DNA of 64,000 nucleotides from Candidatus Fraserbacteria bacterium (GCA_029262795.1 JAJCYT010000006.1:1-64000), one strand, 5' to 3'; numbered from the stretch's first letter, positions 41,123-50,106 are shown. The notes: generated from the letters alone by a model not told the origin. Translations and numbers: made by a program.

Positions 41123-42640
41123 CTAATAAATGAGAGCTTGTGGTCGGGAAAGTGCCTCCGAACCAATATGTACACCATGAAGTGTTGCCCCGATCTCTTT
41201 CATTGAAACATCGACCATAAGAGGATAACTGCTGCTATCAATCACATTGAAATGAGCAAAGCGTATTTCACCATTTACTCGATAAAACACTGAATCCTCA
41301 TTGATTTCTATTCGAACAATGTCTCCAGTGTAATAATGGCCAAAGGTATTTATTTCGATGCCGCTTTCATAAACACGAAATGTTCCATCACTGTGCAAAG
41401 AGACTGCAAAGTCAATGTCCGTGCCATATCCTGGATTTCCTTTGTTGAAGCCAAACATTCTATCTTTGTAATTATCAGTCAGTTTTGTTTCCACATAACA
41501 ATTGCCTTGAGGAACACTTTGTACGGAGATAGCTCCAGCATCCCAAGCATTTAAACCCGCGATTTTTTCAAGCCTTTGTCCTTCAACACAAATATTGGAA
41601 ACATTGGACCAACGAACAAATTTGTTCTTCAAATAAAGTGGGCTGGGAGTCTCCTTAAAGCTTGAACTTACAATTACATTTTTTAATACAGCATTGCTTT
41701 CGAAAAGAGAGGTATCTACTAACAAAGGATAACTGTCAATATCAATAGTGTTGTTCAGTGTATAAAAAGGGATGCCATTTTGTTTATACAAAACATCTGA
41801 ACCTGATACTTCAAGGCGAATAATATCGTTAATCACATAATCAGGCCCTGTAAAGAGGCTTGTCCCATTTTTGTAAGCGTACAGCCGGGTTGTGTGAACA
41901 TAGATAGCAAAATCTATGTCATCATGATGTTGATCCGTATCTCCCTTGCTGAGGCCAATCATGCGATTTGAGTTTTTATCTTCAAGTTTAGTTTCTACAT
42001 ATCCGTCACCTGAGATCAATATTTGTGAGGACACTGCACCTGAATTCCATACTTGGGTTGTACCAGATGTTTTTTGAAGCTCATTTTCTGAAGAAGAAAC
42101 ATTTACTTGATTGATCCATTTGACTGGTTTTATAGATAAAGTTTCTGGAATTGGATCTTCAAATCCTTTGACCATGACGTCAATAAGCGTTCCAGTGTCA
42201 CTGTGGATTGAAGTATCTACTAATAATGGATAGTTGTTTTCAGAGAGGATGACTGATGAAGTGTAAAGGGTGATTCCATTTTTCTTATATAAAACACTTG
42301 TTCCAGCTACTTCAACTCGTACCACATCATTGGATGTATAGGTGCCAGAGTTATAAACAGTGACACCAGATTCCATAACCCATAAACGACTGCCATCTAA
42401 TAAATAGATACCAAACTCGATTGAATCTCGACCAGCATCAGGGCTGGTTTTACTGAGTCCGATGAAGCGGTTCGTTTCGGTTTCACTGTTGGCAATAGTT
42501 GTTTCAACGTATCCATCGCCTTCATGCAGCATTTGACGTGATATAGCACCAGCATTCCAGCCTGAACCTCCAGAAATCTTGGTTAGGCTATTATCAATAA
42601 AAGAGACATTGACTGTATTCTTCCAAATAACTGGGATCAT
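41123..42640 (-). CDS. Triple-repeat beta-sandwich (lectin/SPRY-like) adhesin of the phage-like unit
   Basis: 505 aa made of three tandem ~165-residue repeats. Each has the order W-N-x-V (VIWKNTVNVSF / VKWINQVNVSS / VRWSNVSNICV), then GDGYVETTIANS-type, RMIGLSKGDTDQHHDDIDFA, and a tail such as VVRVEVAGTSVLYKKNGITL, YPLLVDTS. This is a B30.2/concanavalin-like sandwich often seen in phage and gut-bacterial surface proteins. No signal peptide. It starts 4 bases after the fibre gene stops, so it is its operon partner and probably a tip or accessory fibre. Confidence 0.65.
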   Translation of the reverse strand: MIPVIWKNTVNVSFIDNSLTKISGGSGWNAGAISRQMLHEGDGYVETTIANSETETNRFIGLSKTSPDAGRDSIEFGIYLLDGSRLWVMESGVTVYNSGTYTSNDVVRVEVAGTSVLYKKNGITLYTSSVILSENNYPLLVDTSIHSDTGTLIDVMVKGFEDPIPETLSIKPVKWINQVNVSSSENELQKTSGTTQVWNSGAVSSQILISGDGYVETKLEDKNSNRMIGLSKGDTDQHHDDIDFAIYVHTTRLYAYKNGTSLFTGPDYVINDIIRLEVSGSDVLYKQNGIPFYTLNNTIDIDSYPLLVDTSLFESNAVLKNVIVSSSFKETPSPLYLKNKFVRWSNVSNICVEGQRLEKIAGLNAWDAGAISVQSVPQGNCYVETKLTDNYKDRMFGFNKGNPGYGTDIDFAVSLHSDGTFRVYESGIEINTFGHYYTGDIVRIEINEDSVFYRVNGEIRFAHFNVIDSSSYPLMVDVSMKEIGATLHGVHIGSEALSRPQALIY

Positions 42641-42644
42641 CGTG

Positions 42645-43676
42645 TTAACTCAGTTCAAAATGAAGGGTGAGAATTAAACCGAGTGGTTCGGGACTTGTGC
42701 CAACAGCATCTACGTCAATGCGCAAAATGTCGTATGCGTTGACCTGCTTATAGTTAGCATCCACTATAGGCAAGGTCGTGGCCAAATGAGAACCTAAATC
42801 TCCGGTTTCGATGATCGCTTTGGATGAGAGCATGTCTGCTGTTTGGGTGAGGTTGTGAATCTGTATTTCAGTGTTTCCTGATCCTCCGGGAGTAAATACC
42901 TGGGCATGAACATCAACAAGAATGCTCCCGCCCAATGTTTTGTCAATCAGGAAATAGGCTAGTCCATCGTTGATTTGAACTGGACTTTGAGCATCTTGGA
43001 CCGCAAGTTGAACCGTTCGGGGCACATGATCACCATCTACCACGTTCCAGTTTGTGCCATCAAAACGGAGTTTGGTTTCACGCTTGTTGTTAAGGCGAAC
43101 GTCATGTCCATGTGCTGTCAGCACATTCCCCAAATTATGTTTTAAATAAATGGTGCGATTGCTGTTGGCGGCGCTCAGAAACAAGAGGTCGTCCTCAGTG
43201 CCCCCATTGATCGTTGTCAGCTCATCCATGCTGGCAGCACCTTCGGTGTCAATGGCATGGATACTTCTATCAATAGTGACTGTATCGGATGAAATGATGA
43301 GTTGTGTTGATTCTTTCAGGTTGAGTTTTCGTGTTGAAATTGAATGATCATCATTTGACACGCTGTTGAGCCGTTCAACCAGCTGGCGAATGTATTGTGC
43401 TGAGTTAGCGACGTACACTGGTCGTCCAGCTTGATGGGGGACATTGCTGCCTGCCACGGCTCGTGTGAGGCCAGTCAGTTTTCTTGCGCCTGCATCTCGA
43501 CCTGTGTATTCAATCACTTCATCACCATCGACTGAATCTCGGATGACCACCCAACCTTTATTTTCCAGAGTCGTGATATCTTCATTGATCAGCATTTCTG
43601 TGGTCACGCCAAGATTTAAAGTGGCAGCCAGTGTCAATTCAGCAAAATCAACGGGTTTGTACAGTTCTTGTGCCAT
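42645..43676 (-). CDS. Phage fibre protein B (N-terminus shared with 38867, C-terminus with 52066)
   Basis: 343 aa. MAQELYKPVDFAELTLAATL, INEDITTLENKGWVVIRDSV and ITYTG-like core match the first 210 residues of the protein at 38867. The last ~115 residues (GNTEIQIHNLTQTADM, AYDILRIDVDAVGTSPEPLG) match the gene at 52066 (GSTDLQVHNATATVDL, NDLIRVDVDAVPGSGNA). So it joins an attachment domain to a sandwich domain used as a separate protein in the head operon. First gene of unit 3. Confidence 0.7.
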   Translation of the reverse strand: MAQELYKPVDFAELTLAATLNLGVTTEMLINEDITTLENKGWVVIRDSVDGDEVIEYTGRDAGARKLTGLTRAVAGSNVPHQAGRPVYVANSAQYIRQLVERLNSVSNDDHSISTRKLNLKESTQLIISSDTVTIDRSIHAIDTEGAASMDELTTINGGTEDDLLFLSAANSNRTIYLKHNLGNVLTAHGHDVRLNNKRETKLRFDGTNWNVVDGDHVPRTVQLAVQDAQSPVQINDGLAYFLIDKTLGGSILVDVHAQVFTPGGSGNTEIQIHNLTQTADMLSSKAIIETGDLGSHLATTLPIVDANYKQVNAYDILRIDVDAVGTSPEPLGLILTLHFELS

Positions 43677-43702
43677 GGGCGAAGTTTAAATCGTGACGAT
43701 GA
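43677..43702 (-). promoter_or_regulatory. Phage-locus promoter element, copy 2
   Basis: Minus strand: TCATCGT (43702-43696), five bases, TTTAAACTT, five bases (CGCCC), ATG at 43676. No ribosome site. Confidence 0.7.
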
Positions 43703-43770
43703 GGGGATGGAAAACTTTAGTTTGTGCATTATGATGATTTTATTAAAACAGCAAATAAAGGGAGTCCACC

Positions 43771-44418
43771 ATGAATGTTGTTTCGGTGAATGTGGGCATG
43801 CCTCGTGAAGTTGAGTGGAATGGCAAAACAATTTCTACGGGAATTTATAAAGAACCAGTGTCCGGCCCGATTGAACTTAAGAAGCTGAATTTACAGGGTG
43901 ATGCACAAGCCGATCTTTCAGTACACGGTGGGCCAAACATGGCTGTTTACGCGTATTCGGCTAATCATTACGCTTATTGGAAATCACAATTGCCGGATCA
44001 TGAATTTAACTGGGGCGCCTTTGGCGAAAATTTAACTGTGGATGGCTGCCTGGATGATGAAATTTTTATTGGAGATCAATTGCGTATTGGCACTGCAGAG
44101 CTTCAGGTGACCCAACCACGTGTACCTTGTTTTAAGTTAGGCATACGTTTTGGGGATCAAGCTATGGTCAAGCGTTTTATGGACAGTAAAAAATTCGGGT
44201 TTTATTTTCGTGTGCTGAAAGAAGGTGAGATCCAGGCGGGCGATTCAATTGAATTTCTCGAACAGGATAAAGGAAAAGTGAGTGTGAGTGACATCATGAC
44301 TCTTTATCTCAACTCAGATGAACGTGAGTTGATGAAGCGAGCGGTTGATGTAGAAGCGTTGCCAGAATCTTGGCGCACTCACTTTGAAAAAACACTTTCA
44401 GATGGAGCAAGTGAATGA
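43771..44418 (+). CDS. MOSC domain protein (YiiM-like)
   Basis: 215 aa. MNVVSVNVGMPREVEWNGKT, DLSVHGGPNMAVYAYSANHY, FNWGAFGENLTVDG and TQPRVPCFKLGIRFG carry the MOSC layout with its conserved Cys in VPCFKLG. MOSC proteins handle molybdenum-cofactor sulfur or reduce N-hydroxylated compounds. AGGGAG precedes the ATG. Its stop overlaps the next start as ATGA. Confidence 0.85.
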   Translation: MNVVSVNVGMPREVEWNGKTISTGIYKEPVSGPIELKKLNLQGDAQADLSVHGGPNMAVYAYSANHYAYWKSQLPDHEFNWGAFGENLTVDGCLDDEIFIGDQLRIGTAELQVTQPRVPCFKLGIRFGDQAMVKRFMDSKKFGFYFRVLKEGEIQAGDSIEFLEQDKGKVSVSDIMTLYLNSDERELMKRAVDVEALPESWRTHFEKTLSDGASE

Positions 44419-44990
44419 AACCGCTATTGGGCTTGGTCATGATTTTGTTGCTTGCAGTGCCAGTTTTTGCTCAGGTGCAACAGGAAACAAAGCCGGGTGA
44501 TTTTTTTATCTATGAGCTGGCAGCCTCTGAAGCGGGCGCCTTTTTGGGTGGAACGCTTGGTTTTGGTGTGGGTGCTTTAATGCTTGATGCACTTGGGTCG
44601 GATTGTTCTGGCTTTATATGTTTTGGAAATATTGCTGTTTTATTGCAGTCTCTTCAGGTGGGGCGTGCCTTAGGCAGTGTTGCCGGAGTCTATTGGATGG
44701 GCGGTGAGTTGGGTGTTCGTGGCAATATCTGGGCTGCCCTGGCCTTTACGACTGCATGGGCAGCGATGTCGTTTGATCCTTTATTTGGTTTTTTCAGTGA
44801 GTTTTGCTCCATTACGCTTACTCTGCATGATCCTTGTAACGGCGTGCTGACGACTATATGGTTCTTTCCAGGGATTCCGGCTTTGCTGGCGACACTTGGA
44901 TTTAATTTAAATGCTTCAATGGAAGATATCACAGTCAATATGTTGTCAGATTGGAATGTCGAATTGCCTTTGTTAGAGGTTCAGTTTTGA
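44415..44990 (+). CDS. Membrane protein related to the glycine-rich proteins at 11540/12022
   Basis: 191 aa. Signal peptide (LGLVMILLLAVPVFAQ), then DFFIYELAASEAGAFLGGTL, GFGVGALMLDALGSDCSGF and later TAWAAMSFDPLFGFFSEFC. The signal plus ...YELAASEAGAFLGG opening parallels AGASAGAAVG in the protein at 12022. Two more Cys-containing loops follow. Translationally coupled (ATGA) to the MOSC gene. Function unknown. Confidence 0.55.
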   Translation: MKPLLGLVMILLLAVPVFAQVQQETKPGDFFIYELAASEAGAFLGGTLGFGVGALMLDALGSDCSGFICFGNIAVLLQSLQVGRALGSVAGVYWMGGELGVRGNIWAALAFTTAWAAMSFDPLFGFFSEFCSITLTLHDPCNGVLTTIWFFPGIPALLATLGFNLNASMEDITVNMLSDWNVELPLLEVQF

Positions 44991-45014
44991 TTTCAAATGT
45001 GAGTTTAAGCAAAT

Positions 45015-45049
45015 AAAAAAGACCTGAAAATTTTCCAGGTCTTTTTTAT
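45015..45049. terminator. Bidirectional terminator
   Basis: AAAAAAGACCTG and CAGGTCTTTTTT form a 12-bp stem with A- and T-runs on both sides. It lies between the convergent stops at 44990 and 45061. Confidence 0.9.
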
Positions 45050-45060
45050 TATGTTTCAAA

Positions 45061-45852
45061 TTAACTCGATGGGGTGGCAAAGGTCATGATGTAAAAAGAA
45101 GCCCCTTGAGCATCAGCCACAGAAGCAATTCGACCAACATTGGGGGCATCGAATGGGCCATGAAGAACTTTTCCGCCAAGTTCTTTAATCTTATTAACGG
45201 TTGCATCGCAATCGGCCACGGAAAAGTAAACGGCCCAATGTGGGGGAACATTCCCCCATTCTTTTGTCATTTGCATGATGCCACCGTTCATGTCTTCCCC
45301 ATTTTTTAACACATGATACGGACCTTGAGGGGTTTCCATAATGTCTGTGTCCCAATTAAACAGTTTGTTGTAAAATGCTTTGCTTTCTTCGGCGCTGTGT
45401 GTGGCGAGTTCATTCCAACAGAAGGTATTGGGTTCGTTGACCAGTTGCGCGCCAATATGGTTTTTTGGCTCCCAAACAGAAAATGTGGCTGAGTGAGAAT
45501 CTTGAATGACTGTCATGCGGCCCGAATCAAACACATCAAAAGGGTCCATCATCACATTAGCCCCAAGCTCTTTGGCTTTGGCTGCCACCTCATCAGCGCT
45601 GTCAACGGTGATGTAAGAGTTCCAGTGTGGGGGCACACCTTGTTTTTTCATTTCCTGTTGCAGTTCCGAAAGAGCAGCAACATTTTTCCCGTTAAGAGAA
45701 AACATGGTGTAAAACACACCCTCACTTACGGGTATATCATTTGCATCCCAACCAAATAACTCTTGATAAAAAGCTTTTCCTGCTGCTTGATCCGTTGTGG
45801 ATAGATCGATCCAAGAAAATGTCCCGTGCTTATAACTCTGTTTTTCAACCAC
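45061..45852 (-). CDS. Two-domain VOC family (glyoxalase/dioxygenase-like) protein
   Basis: 263 aa, two tandem VOC modules. Module 1: HGTFSWIDLSTTDQAAGKAF, YQELFGWDANDIPV, PPHWNSYITVDSADEV. Module 2: FCWNELATHSAEESKAFYNK, LFNWDTDIMETPQGPYHVL, PPHWAVYFSVADCDATVNKI. This is the usual bacterial 'VOC family' doublet of unproven substrate. AGGAGG lies upstream, with a GTG start. Confidence 0.85.
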   Translation of the reverse strand: MVEKQSYKHGTFSWIDLSTTDQAAGKAFYQELFGWDANDIPVSEGVFYTMFSLNGKNVAALSELQQEMKKQGVPPHWNSYITVDSADEVAAKAKELGANVMMDPFDVFDSGRMTVIQDSHSATFSVWEPKNHIGAQLVNEPNTFCWNELATHSAEESKAFYNKLFNWDTDIMETPQGPYHVLKNGEDMNGGIMQMTKEWGNVPPHWAVYFSVADCDATVNKIKELGGKVLHGPFDAPNVGRIASVADAQGASFYIMTFATPSS

Positions 45853-45940
45853 AGCAAGTCCTCCTAAAATGATTATGTGGAGTTAGTATATCATGAAAAA
45901 CACAAAACTGACACCCAAGTGTCCGATCATTAAAGGAATC

Positions 45941-46465
45941 CTATGTTGAAGAGGGAATTCGCTTTTGAATTTGACGATTGTGGTAGTTGAAATGGGTTTG
46001 CATAAACTGAACAAACTTGAGGGTGGGTAACGGTCCCATGAATGGATGATTCAGTAAGGCTTGAACTACATCACTATTGTCTTTTTGTTCAACGAATGCT
46101 TTAAGCCAAGCTTGACTTTCATCCCATTTCGCTTGCAATTCTGAAACGGTGATTGAATCATCCGGGGTTACTTGTGCGGCGGCTGGTACAGAGATATCTC
46201 TGTTAAGTACAAAAGTTGCAATGGGGTACATCATGTAACTTTTTAAAGAGGCCTTTTGCGGCTTCAATGTTTCGGGCTCAGGTAAATGGTCCAACATAAA
46301 TCGTTCGCTAAGCATCAGGTGCTGAGCAATACCCAACACAGACCATTCCTCTGGTGTGGGTTTGTTCGTTAGTTTGTCTTCGTTAAGTGAGTCTAATTGA
46401 TCCAATAATGCAAGTCGACTTTGATCCAGTGTTTCGACACATTCGCAAATTTGTTCTTTTGACAT
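45941..46465 (-). CDS. DinB superfamily protein
   Basis: 174 aa. A four-helix metal-binding bundle: EEWSVLGIAQHLMLSERFML supplies the first His, and FMQTHFNYHNRQIQKRI supplies two more. This is the DinB_2/DUF664-type pattern of a probable thiol transferase or metal-dependent enzyme. No signal peptide. It lies alone between the VOC gene and a broken regulator gene. Confidence 0.75.
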   Translation of the reverse strand: MSKEQICECVETLDQSRLALLDQLDSLNEDKLTNKPTPEEWSVLGIAQHLMLSERFMLDHLPEPETLKPQKASLKSYMMYPIATFVLNRDISVPAAAQVTPDDSITVSELQAKWDESQAWLKAFVEQKDNSDVVQALLNHPFMGPLPTLKFVQFMQTHFNYHNRQIQKRIPSST

Positions 46466-46541
46466 AAGTCCCTATCAATAACGGTTGGATGATTGAATTT
46501 TAGTCAACCCAATTCAATTTGCCAGGATAAGGACAATAAAG

Positions 46542-46815
46542 TTACGCAGAACCTTCAGATTGCCACTTGGCCACATCATCTTTCAATTGGCTCAGCTGTT
46601 CCCAATGTTGTTTAATCGCATAGTACGCCCTTGTTTGGCCAAGCTGAGTTTTGTTTTCGGTGTTTTGCCGGAAAAAGATTTGTCGATGTTGACGAGTTTT
46701 GCATCTGCCAACTTCGCCAAATGATTGGACAAGTTGCCTTTGGTCAATCCGGTCAGGTGTTGAAGAAATAGAAAATCCGCACTCTTGCATGCTGATAACG
46801 TTGTCAAGCACTTTG
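46542..46815 (-). pseudogene. Winged-helix (MarR/PF13601-like) regulator broken by two frameshifts
   Basis: The parts are split between two frames. One frame has FNKVLDNVISMQ at the N-terminus and AIKQHWEQLSQLKDDVAKWQ at the C-terminus. The other has the HTH core ADFLFLQHLTGLTKGNLSNH, then LAKLADAKLVNIDKSFSGKT and PKTKLSLAKQGR. Joined, they match the small winged-helix regulators that read LTKGNLSxHLxKLExAGYV-x-KxFxGKxPxT. At least two shifts are needed. The N-terminus is short and lies only a few bases from the stop of the last unit-2 phage gene (46825), so that unit's arrival may have damaged it. Confidence 0.7.
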
Positions 46816-46824
46816 TTGAAATGT

Positions 46825-47829
46825 TTAGCGAAAACGCATTTGTATACCTTTAGCAAAAGGAAGGAATGGCAGGACACGATCCTTACTCAATGTGGCAATG
46901 GCTTGAAGATATCGGCCTTTGAGATATTCGCGTGGATAAAAACCTCGGTTTGGAAAATCTTCGTGCTGATCGCCAAGCACAAAGGATTCGCTTTTGAAGG
47001 TTTGCATGGGGGTGGTGTCGCTTAACCTCAATTCGAGGGTGAGGTTGTGAGAAGGGGCAATATAGGAATCTGGATGTGTGATTTTGGAAAGGATTTTTTC
47101 TGATCCTAGATCAATGATTGGACTGCGCCAGGTGCCGCTAAATGCGCTGAGTGATTGCAGCAAGCCGAGGATGTTGGCATCAGCGAGAAATGTCACTTCG
47201 CCAACTTCTGCGGTGGCAGGATCGCCCGCGACATCGTTTTGACCAATAAAAAAATCATTGGTGGCGTGACTGATTGGATTGGTTTCAGTTTCAGACCATT
47301 GTTCCAGGCCGTTGATGAACACACGCCGGCTGGTGCCTGAAACGAGTACCGCTACAGAAAACCATTCATCCTCTGGAAGGTTTTGAACTAAGGTTCGATT
47401 AACATCAAAAACATCTTTTTTGAACAACAATGTGCCAGCAGTCCAGTTACGAACCCAGGCGCCAACCGAAATATTGATCACATCCTCAGTGCCAGAAGAA
47501 ATCGTGCCTTCCATAGAAGTGTGATGAGGGAATTGAATTTGTGGGTTGCTTAAGTACACACGTTGGTCTGCGCCTGTGATCCAACTTCCGTCAAGCAGCG
47601 TGCCTTGATCGGCTTCACCCTCATTCAAAATAGAGCTTCCTAAACCAACACTATTTCGAGCCAAAATAGAAAGGTTTTTAAAAATAGAACTCAACTCTAA
47701 GACAGTTCCAAAAGGGATGCCGATGCCCAATGCGTTGATTGGGTTCATTGGTTGCGTATTTTCATGAAACCCTTCGATGAAATAATCATCCAGGGTGACA
47801 GTGGTATAGGTGGGTGATGGGATTGACAT
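46825..47829 (-). CDS. LamG/concanavalin-like structural protein of the phage-like unit 2
   Basis: 334 aa. No signal peptide. The central part has the beta-sandwich pattern SVGAWVRNWTAGTLLFKKD, then LPEDEWFSVAVLVSGTSRRV, FINGLEQWSETETNPISH, DFFIGQNDVAG. The end contains RLSDTTPMQTFKSESFVLGD, typical of phage tail or head-fibre proteins. It starts in a TAATG overlap with the preceding gene, so it is translationally coupled. Confidence 0.6.
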   Translation of the reverse strand: MSIPSPTYTTVTLDDYFIEGFHENTQPMNPINALGIGIPFGTVLELSSIFKNLSILARNSVGLGSSILNEGEADQGTLLDGSWITGADQRVYLSNPQIQFPHHTSMEGTISSGTEDVINISVGAWVRNWTAGTLLFKKDVFDVNRTLVQNLPEDEWFSVAVLVSGTSRRVFINGLEQWSETETNPISHATNDFFIGQNDVAGDPATAEVGEVTFLADANILGLLQSLSAFSGTWRSPIIDLGSEKILSKITHPDSYIAPSHNLTLELRLSDTTPMQTFKSESFVLGDQHEDFPNRGFYPREYLKGRYLQAIATLSKDRVLPFLPFAKGIQMRFR

Positions 47830-48107
47830 TAACGATCCTTACCAAGCCAGAATCGACCCAACGTTTGATACAGCGCCGAAAGCTCTGTTAGTGTCATGCG
47901 ACCATCTTGGCGATCAAAGACCACCAAGAGCATGACAGGATCGCCAGCCAATGATAAAAAAAGGCGGCCAATGGCTTCGTTGAAGTTGGAAAAATTCTTA
48001 AGGTATCCACGAATCTCGTTGTCGCTGAACAAGGTTGGGTCTTGCACATCTCCCAGATGTCGTCGCACCTGATCCACTTCGCTGGCAAGTCGGTCATTAT
48101 AACTCAT
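47829..48107 (-). CDS. Head-tail connector-like small protein, first gene of unit 2
   Basis: 92 aa. ATG at 48107. MSYNDRLASEVDQVRRHLGD, PTLFSDNEIRGYLKNFSNFN resembles the N-terminal helices of phage gp6-type connectors (YxDxL...EVxxVRxxLxD...FSDxEI). The C-terminal half is a helical, hydrophobic segment (LFLSLAGDPVMLLVVFDR). The stop overlaps the next start. Confidence is moderate because the family is short and variable. Confidence 0.5.
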   Translation of the reverse strand: MSYNDRLASEVDQVRRHLGDVQDPTLFSDNEIRGYLKNFSNFNEAIGRLFLSLAGDPVMLLVVFDRQDGRMTLTELSALYQTLGRFWLGKDR

Positions 48108-48133
48108 GACCAAATACTAACTTAGAACATTGA
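48108..48133 (-). promoter_or_regulatory. Phage-locus promoter element, degenerate copy 3
   Basis: Minus strand: TCAATGT (5 of 7 to TCATCGT), five bases, GTTAGTATT (7 of 9 allowing R), five bases (TGGTC), ATG at 48107. Spacing is identical to the other copies. No ribosome site. Confidence 0.45.
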
Positions 48134-48137
48134 AGAC

Positions 48138-49643
48138 TTAGTCGTTTGTGTTCAACTCACTTATCGCAAGTTCAACAGCAGCGAAAGCGTTAATCAGTCC
48201 AGCCCCGGTAATATTGTCCTTACCTGGATCTCCAAGATCAGTAGCGGTGGATTCTAAAATAGCTTTAACTCTCCAAGCTGGAAGTGTCGGTGCTGCAGAG
48301 AGCATAAGAGCTGCTGTGCCCGCAGCATGTGGTCCGCTGAAGGAATTGCCTCGGCGATTGCCTGTGTCATAGCCTTCTTGACCCAACCCCAGCAAGGGAT
48401 AACCTGCCCCAGGAAACGCACTGACATCTGGTTTAATTAATTCAGCAGCACCTTGGTAAAGCTCAACAGATGACCATTCTACAGGACCTGTACTACTAAA
48501 AGAGAGTGGCTGTTTAAACTGCCCAACACCGCCAACAGCAATGAGTGCAGGAATATCTTCTGGGGTACGCAACTGAACAGGATGCGGTGCGGTTTGCTGA
48601 AAGTTTCCGGCACCGGACACCAGCACCATGCCTGCCCCAATCGCGTGTTCGGCCATCAAGCGCCAGAAGCCTCGAAGTTGTCCAAGGCCAGGAATACTAA
48701 AACTCATCGTCATGACGTCGGCACCGTGTTCGAGGGCGTATTGAAAAGCCAGTACAAAGCTGGCTTGGCTAAAACCACCTTTAAGCATCATGATTTGAGC
48801 GAGCGGGGCAATGCCTGTAAGGATGCCACCGCTGCCATCTCCTACAATAATGCCTGAAGTCCATGTGCCATGTTGTCTGCTGGTACTAAAGTCTCCAACT
48901 CTAGGGTTCATAAGGCCAAAGTCGAATCCGTAGAGATCATCAATGTAACCATTGGCATCATCGTCAATGCCATTGTTGGGTATTTCGGATTCATTGATCC
49001 AGACGTTGTTGATCAAGTCCTGATGAAGATAATTGATGCCTGAGTCAATCGAGGCAATGATCGTACCTTCGCCATATACCTCAAGCTCGCGCCATGTGCG
49101 TTCGGCGCCAATATCAGTAACGTTCCAAGGAACCTCTTTTCCTTCAAGACTAAAACTGCGATCCGGGTTAGGTTCAATCACTGCTTCTACACCGACACCA
49201 GAGGTTTGTACACTCATCTTTGCGGTTGGATAGAGGTATCGAACTTCATCCATGGCTGCCAATTGGTTGATGGTATCTGGCGACACGGTGGCCTCTATCG
49301 CATTGACCAACCACAATTGAACCGCGGTAGACACATGATCCAACTGATCCATAATGAAAGGCTGTTGCGCCTGAGCAATGGATTTGAGTTCAGTAATCAC
49401 TTCATCCCGCAATGTCAGTCGATTGGTGCTGGCGTTGGCTTCAATAAAAGTTTGATATCCGTCAGGTGGGTTCATCAGTTGATCACTGCCAAGAATGAGA
49501 ACAGTGATTTGAGACTGTGTTTCCATCATTGCTTGTAAGGCAGGATCAATTTTGTTGACAGCGTCTGACTGACCACCAACATCTAAAGAAAAGACCGCCT
49601 CGAGCATAACCAGCACAATAACCAGCAAAACACACTTGCCCAT
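48138..49643 (-). CDS. Secreted subtilisin-like (S8) serine protease
   Basis: 501 aa from the ATG at 49643 (GGGAGG upstream). Signal peptide (CVLLVIVLVMLEAVFSLDVG), an inhibitor-like propeptide, then the S8 domain: catalytic Asp in IIASIDSGINYLHQDL, His in SRQHGTWTSGIIVGDG, Ser in NSFSGPHAAGTAALM, plus the oxyanion Asn in SGAGNFQQ. Triad complete. A calcium-binding-like loop (DDDANGYIDD) follows the Asp. It lies between phage-like units 1 and 2 and ends 5 bases past the unit-2 promoter element on the map. Probably a host exoprotease rather than a particle gene. Confidence 0.9.
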   Translation of the reverse strand: MGKCVLLVIVLVMLEAVFSLDVGGQSDAVNKIDPALQAMMETQSQITVLILGSDQLMNPPDGYQTFIEANASTNRLTLRDEVITELKSIAQAQQPFIMDQLDHVSTAVQLWLVNAIEATVSPDTINQLAAMDEVRYLYPTAKMSVQTSGVGVEAVIEPNPDRSFSLEGKEVPWNVTDIGAERTWRELEVYGEGTIIASIDSGINYLHQDLINNVWINESEIPNNGIDDDANGYIDDLYGFDFGLMNPRVGDFSTSRQHGTWTSGIIVGDGSGGILTGIAPLAQIMMLKGGFSQASFVLAFQYALEHGADVMTMSFSIPGLGQLRGFWRLMAEHAIGAGMVLVSGAGNFQQTAPHPVQLRTPEDIPALIAVGGVGQFKQPLSFSSTGPVEWSSVELYQGAAELIKPDVSAFPGAGYPLLGLGQEGYDTGNRRGNSFSGPHAAGTAALMLSAAPTLPAWRVKAILESTATDLGDPGKDNITGAGLINAFAAVELAISELNTND

Positions 49644-49729
49644 TTTACCTCCCAAAAGAGAACGAAACTTTCAGCCAATTATTTGATTTTAGAAGATGTT
49701 TAATGGGTTTGACAACAAATCACGAATGA

Positions 49730-50098
49730 TTAGAGAATTTTTTCATTTGTCTTTTTGCGGAGATGCACACCTGCATCAAATGTTTCTTCGATGAAAGTTA
49801 GCTCAACGCTAGATTGATTTCTGAACTGTTCGGCGATATCGAAAGCGCGTTGTTGCATATTCAATAAATCATTAGGTGTAACAGCAGAATGTAAACCAAA
49901 TTTTTTCTTGAGGGCTTCAGTATTGGTAGAAAGCCAAATGTAAGCATCGGCAGCGATTTGATAAAGATCTTTTCTTTTGGAGAGGAAAGTATTTAGCACT
50001 TCGTCAGGAAATACAAAGCGTCCGTGCTGAGTGTCATCCAGAAGTTCTCGGAGCGCATCCATTTTTGTATTGCCGCTTTTATAGGAAAATGTAGCCAT
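49730..50098 (-). CDS. Small structural-operon protein, last gene of unit 1
   Basis: 122 aa. MATFSYKSGNTKMDALRELL, KRKDLYQIAADAYIWLSTN, TPNDLLNMQQRAFDIAEQFR. Helical and mixed-charge. No family recognised. It starts 8 bases after the stop of the previous gene. Its position among small phage genes is the only functional clue. Confidence 0.5.
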   Translation of the reverse strand: MATFSYKSGNTKMDALRELLDDTQHGRFVFPDEVLNTFLSKRKDLYQIAADAYIWLSTNTEALKKKFGLHSAVTPNDLLNMQQRAFDIAEQFRNQSSVELTFIEETFDAGVHLRKKTNEKIL

Positions 50099-50106
50099 GA
50101 GTCACC

